Source: Bradyrhizobium sp.
Lineage (GTDB): Bacteria; Pseudomonadota; Alphaproteobacteria; Rhizobiales; Xanthobacteraceae
Direction of reading: 5' to 3'
Length of the DNA stretch: 9,786 nt
NCBI GenBank assembly: GCA_013695565.1
Contig: JACDAG010000062.1
Coordinates: 1 to 9,786 of the forward strand
The notes under the pieces were generated by a model. The model saw only the letters and a list, made by a program, of their open reading frames with translations. It did no database searches and was not told the DNA's origin. A program made the translations under genes and the position numbers. Below, piece after piece: positions 6,719-9,786 of the stretch. Each line of letters starts with the position of its first letter. The stretch's first letter is position 1.

Positions 6719-7656
6719 TTGTCGCCATTCTCGCTGTCTACCTCGTGCTGCTGTTCCTGCTGGTGCGGTTTCATATCGTCAAATTCAACCTGTTCTGGAA
6801 GGTATCGCCGTTCATCGTGCTGCTGCTTCTGAACCTCGGCCTGTTCATCCCGATGGGGTGGGGCGCGCCGCAGGGGCCGGCCATTGTCGTGCGCAACGCC
6901 GTGCAGATCGTCCCCGATGTTGCCGGCGAAGTCCTGGAGGTGCCGGTGCAGGCGAATACGCCGCTGAAGGCGGGCGACGTGCTGTTCACCATCGACCCGA
7001 CGCCCTACCGGGCGGCCGTCAACGCGCTGCAGGCCCAGCTCAAATTTTCGCAGCTCAGGCTCGATGAGTATTCGCAACTGTTGCAGCGGGATTCCGGCCG
7101 GGCCTTCGATGTCCAGCAGCGCCAGGCCGAAGTGGATCAGTTGAAGGCGCAGGTTGAAGGTGCGCAATGGAATCTCGACAAGACCATGGTCCGCGCGCCG
7201 GCCGACGGCTACGTCACCAATCTGGCACTGCGCAAGGGCGCCCGCGTCGCCAATCTGCCGCTCGCGCCGGCGATGGCTTTCATCGATACGTCAGACACCA
7301 TCATCGGCGTGGAAATTCCGCAGATCGATGCTCGGTATCTGGAAGTCGGGCAGCCGGTCGAGATCACGTTCAAGCTGATACCGGGCAAGGTTTACAGCGG
7401 AAAGGTCGAGAGCATTCTGCAGGCGATCGCCAGCGGCCAGGTCCAGGTATCCGGTCTTGCGGTGACGCCGAAGGCGATTCAATCCAGCCCCTTTGCGGTG
7501 CGCGTCAAGCTGGACGATGCCGAGTTTGCCAAGCGATTGCCGGCTGGCAGCACGGGAGCGGCGGCCATCTTCACCGACCACGTGAAGGTCTCTCATTTCA
7601 TTCGCAAGATCCTGCTGAGGCAAATCGCGATCATGAACTATGTCAATCCGTTCTAG
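6715..7656 (+). CDS. HlyD/EmrA-type membrane fusion protein (YibH-like)
   Basis: A 313-residue protein starting at the ATG of the ATGA overlap with the DUF3302 gene; an in-frame upstream ATG at 6553 lies inside that gene and is rejected. Two N-terminal hydrophobic helices (about 2-20 and 30-48) anchor it, unlike the single anchor of most HlyD proteins. A biotinyl-lipoyl-like half follows (IVPDVAGEVLEVPV, then LKAGDVLFTIDPTPY, 65-98), then a short helical hairpin (97-155), the second half VRAPADGYVTNLALRKG (159-175) and a beta-barrel region (about 195-290). The hairpin of about 60 residues is short, so reach to an outer-membrane channel is doubtful. No ABC, MFS or TolC partner is visible in the window. 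Members of this family link inner-membrane pumps to envelope partners; here it probably works with the YibI-like protein, but the cargo is unknown. Confidence 0.9.
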   Translation: MIVAILAVYLVLLFLLVRFHIVKFNLFWKVSPFIVLLLLNLGLFIPMGWGAPQGPAIVVRNAVQIVPDVAGEVLEVPVQANTPLKAGDVLFTIDPTPYRAAVNALQAQLKFSQLRLDEYSQLLQRDSGRAFDVQQRQAEVDQLKAQVEGAQWNLDKTMVRAPADGYVTNLALRKGARVANLPLAPAMAFIDTSDTIIGVEIPQIDARYLEVGQPVEITFKLIPGKVYSGKVESILQAIASGQVQVSGLAVTPKAIQSSPFAVRVKLDDAEFAKRLPAGSTGAAAIFTDHVKVSHFIRKILLRQIAIMNYVNPF

Positions 7657-7677
7657 GGAATCCGCGGTGAGGCGGCG

Positions 7678-9786
7678 ATGCCAGCGCGCGCCGAACTGCC
7701 TGTGAAGGTCGGATTCAGGGCATCGATCATCGCCCTGTTCGTCGGCATTGTGCTGTTCGTCGGCCTGACGCTGGTCTATTTGAGCTTTTCGCGCGTCGCC
7801 TCCATTACCCGGACCGCGGCAAGCACCTTCATTGAAAAGGTCGCCCAGCTCGGCGCCGATCGGATCGATTCCCAGTTCAAGAGTGTGCGCGATTGCCTGG
7901 ATATCCTGTCCGGCCTGCCGTCGATCCAGTCGGCCGAGATTGACGACAACCCACGGCTGATCGCGATCCTGGGCTCGATGCTGCGGAACAACCCGCAGCT
8001 CTTCAGCCTCTATGCCGGATATGAAGACGGCTCGTTCATCGAGATCGATGCGATCGACCGCGCCGGCCCGAAGTTCCGCCCGACGCTCAACGCGCCCGAA
8101 GATGCCGTCTATCGGCTTGTCGTCATCACCAAGACAGGGAAGGGGGCTCCCGGTTCGACCGTCTCGTTCCTGTCGGACAATCTCATCCCGATCTCCGACG
8201 TTCCGGGGCCGTCGAATTACAATCCGCGTGAACGTCCCTGGTATGTGGACGCGTTCAAGTTCAAGGACAGTCTGCTGACCGGCCCATATATTTTCTTCGC
8301 CACCGGTCAGCCCGGTTACACGCTCCGCATTCCACTGGAGGAAGGCCGACGTGGCGTCATTGCCGGCGACATTCTGCTCGACAAGACCGAGTCGATGCTG
8401 AGCAAGCAGGGGCTCGGCCAGTCCGGCCTGGCGTTCCTGTTCGACGATCAAAACCGGATTCTTGCGCACCCGCAGATGGCGGAGATCATCGCGTCCCAGC
8501 CCGATCGTCGCGCGCTCGATCTTCCCAAGATCGAGGCGATCAAGCTCCCGGGGCTGGCTGCGGTCATCCGCTCCTGGAACGAAGGCGGCCGTGCACAGCA
8601 GTTCTTTTCGGATCAGGCGGACCGGGCCTATGTCGCAGCCTTCCATAAGCTCCAGACCACGGGGCCGACCGATATCCGGCTGGCCGTGCTGGCGCCGCTG
8701 GATGAATTCTATTCCGAGATCATTGCCGAGCGGCGCTGGCTGTTTGCGGTGGCGCTCGGATTTGTCGCGGCGACCTTACCGCTGGTGTTCTGGCTGGGGT
8801 CGATGATGGCGCGCTCGTTGCGGGGCCTCGCCAGGGAGACGGACAAGATCCAGCGGTTTGAGCTGACGGAAGGTCCGCAGGTGCACTCGATCGTCAAGGA
8901 GATCGACGACCTCGGCCATTCGGTCTTCACCATGCGCTCGGTTGTACGTACCTTTTCGAACTTCGTTCCCAAGCGGCTGGTGCAGCAACTGATCGAGTCC
9001 GGAATCGCCCTGCAGTTGGGAGGCGCTCGCCGCGAGGTCACGCTGCTTTTCACCGACGTCGCCGATTTCACCGCGATCACCGAGAAGGCCGACCCTTCCG
9101 AGGTCATGGTACACACGTCGCGCTATTTCGCCGTGATGTCCGAGGCGATCATGGCCAACAAGGGGACCGTCGACAAGTTCATTGGCGATGCCGTCATGGC
9201 GATCTGGAACGCCCCGGTCGATGATCCCGACCACATCGTCAACGCCTGTGCCGCGGCGCTCGCCTGTCTTCGCAACAATGGCGAGTTGAACAAGGTGTTC
9301 GAAAGCGAGGGATGGCCGGCCTACCGCACGCGGTTCGGCCTGCATGCCGGCGATGCGGTGGTTGGAAATATCGGCTCGTCCGACCGGATGAATTACACGG
9401 CGCTTGGCGCCACCGTTAATCTCGCGGCTCGCCTCGAAGGCCTCAACAAGAATTACGGCACCAGCATCCTGGTGAGCGAGGCGGTCAAGGCACGGGCTGA
9501 CTCTGGATTTATCTTCCGTGCTGTCGACCGGATCAAGCCAAAGGGATTCGCGGAAGATTTCACGATCTACGAACTTCGCAGCGCGCGCGGGCCCAACTCT
9601 GGCGCGGCCGAAGCGTTTTGCCGCGAGTGGAACGAAATCTACGCATCGCTTCAGGATGCCGAGGCTACGCTGCCGCTGGCGAGCCTCACGGCCTTCATCG
9701 GCAAATATCCGAACGATGGCGTTGCCCGGTACCATGCAACACGCCTCGGCCAGGCGGCTAACGCCAGACCGCTACAGGTCGTGCCC
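7678..9786 (+). CDS. Class III adenylate cyclase with periplasmic Cache sensor and HAMP linker (3' end beyond window)
   Basis: The frame is open for 703 codons from ATG 7678 to the window edge, with GGTGAGG five bases upstream. The domain order is: transmembrane helix 1 (about 14-38), periplasmic double-Cache-type sensor (about 40-350, with YNPRERPWY at 181-189), transmembrane helix 2 (about 354-374), HAMP (about 376-428), then the catalytic domain (about 453-630). Catalytic residues are all visible: metal ligands Asp460 (LLFTDVADFT) and Asp504 (DKFIGDAVMAIW), and transition-state Asn581 and Arg585 (NLAAR). Lys500 and Thr574 are the pair expected for adenine rather than guanine, so the product should be cAMP. 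A C-terminal extension of at least 60 residues follows the domain. It lies 21 bases after the YibH-like stop and is probably in the same operon. The sensor ligand is unknown. Only a short part of the gene is likely to be missing. Confidence 0.92.
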   Translation, partial: MPARAELPVKVGFRASIIALFVGIVLFVGLTLVYLSFSRVASITRTAASTFIEKVAQLGADRIDSQFKSVRDCLDILSGLPSIQSAEIDDNPRLIAILGSMLRNNPQLFSLYAGYEDGSFIEIDAIDRAGPKFRPTLNAPEDAVYRLVVITKTGKGAPGSTVSFLSDNLIPISDVPGPSNYNPRERPWYVDAFKFKDSLLTGPYIFFATGQPGYTLRIPLEEGRRGVIAGDILLDKTESMLSKQGLGQSGLAFLFDDQNRILAHPQMAEIIASQPDRRALDLPKIEAIKLPGLAAVIRSWNEGGRAQQFFSDQADRAYVAAFHKLQTTGPTDIRLAVLAPLDEFYSEIIAERRWLFAVALGFVAATLPLVFWLGSMMARSLRGLARETDKIQRFELTEGPQVHSIVKEIDDLGHSVFTMRSVVRTFSNFVPKRLVQQLIESGIALQLGGARREVTLLFTDVADFTAITEKADPSEVMVHTSRYFAVMSEAIMANKGTVDKFIGDAVMAIWNAPVDDPDHIVNACAAALACLRNNGELNKVFESEGWPAYRTRFGLHAGDAVVGNIGSSDRMNYTALGATVNLAARLEGLNKNYGTSILVSEAVKARADSGFIFRAVDRIKPKGFAEDFTIYELRSARGPNSGAAEAFCREWNEIYASLQDAEATLPLASLTAFIGKYPNDGVARYHATRLGQAANARPLQVVP

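Noticed and set aside
7291..8646. Minus-strand open frames of 451 codons here and 319 codons at 8776-9735.
   Set aside because: Both are antisense to the YibH-like and cyclase genes, whose motifs are unmistakable on the + strand. They have no family features of their own.
1..9786. Search for tRNA, rRNA, insertion sequence ends, CRISPR repeats, attachment sites and riboswitches.
   Set aside because: Nothing seen. The window is almost fully covered by protein genes with uniform codon use and no long direct or inverted repeats.

Overview
The window reads as GC-rich alphaproteobacterial chromosome, most likely from the Bradyrhizobium/Rhodopseudomonas group (Nitrobacteraceae). This rests on codon use, the style of the proteins and the mix of families (HdeA-like protein, DUF1254/DUF1214 proteins, DUF3302 protein, Cache-linked class III cyclase). 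No database search was possible, so the placement is an inference. All genes lie on the + strand and are tightly packed. I see no mobile element, tRNA, rRNA or CRISPR array.

Module 1 (1-1903): the window opens inside the 3' end of a formylglycine-generating enzyme gene (1-183), recognisable from its two active-site cysteines and the conserved C-terminal GFRCVV. Twenty-eight bases later comes a 563-residue sulfatase with a twin-arginine-type leader and the modification site CTAGR. The pair is self-consistent: the first enzyme converts the sulfatase's active-site Cys to formylglycine before export.

Module 2 (1904-2494): a small secreted HdeA-like protein with one conserved cysteine pair, flanked on both sides by roughly 110-base gaps. 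Each gap holds one very GC-rich hairpin. This is the only loosely spaced part of the window, so it may be a separate transcription unit or the joint between two operons.

Module 3 (2495-9786): six genes with gaps of 50 bases or fewer. They encode an exported HAD-fold phosphatase, two different exported DUF1254/DUF1214 proteins in tandem (4 bases apart), a two-helix DUF3302 membrane protein (YibI-like), a membrane-anchored HlyD-type protein (YibH-like) whose start overlaps the YibI-like stop as ATGA, and a Cache-HAMP-adenylate cyclase cut by the window end. All are exported or membrane-bound, and the cyclase has a periplasmic sensor domain.

Working model (inference): an envelope-centred locus in which a sulfate-ester hydrolase and a phosphomonoesterase act outside the cytoplasm, two DUF1254/DUF1214 proteins do something still unknown beside them, YibI/YibH-like proteins form a membrane complex, and the cyclase converts an external signal to cAMP. 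The two DUF1254/DUF1214 proteins and their link to the YibIH-like pair and the cyclase are the least explained part.
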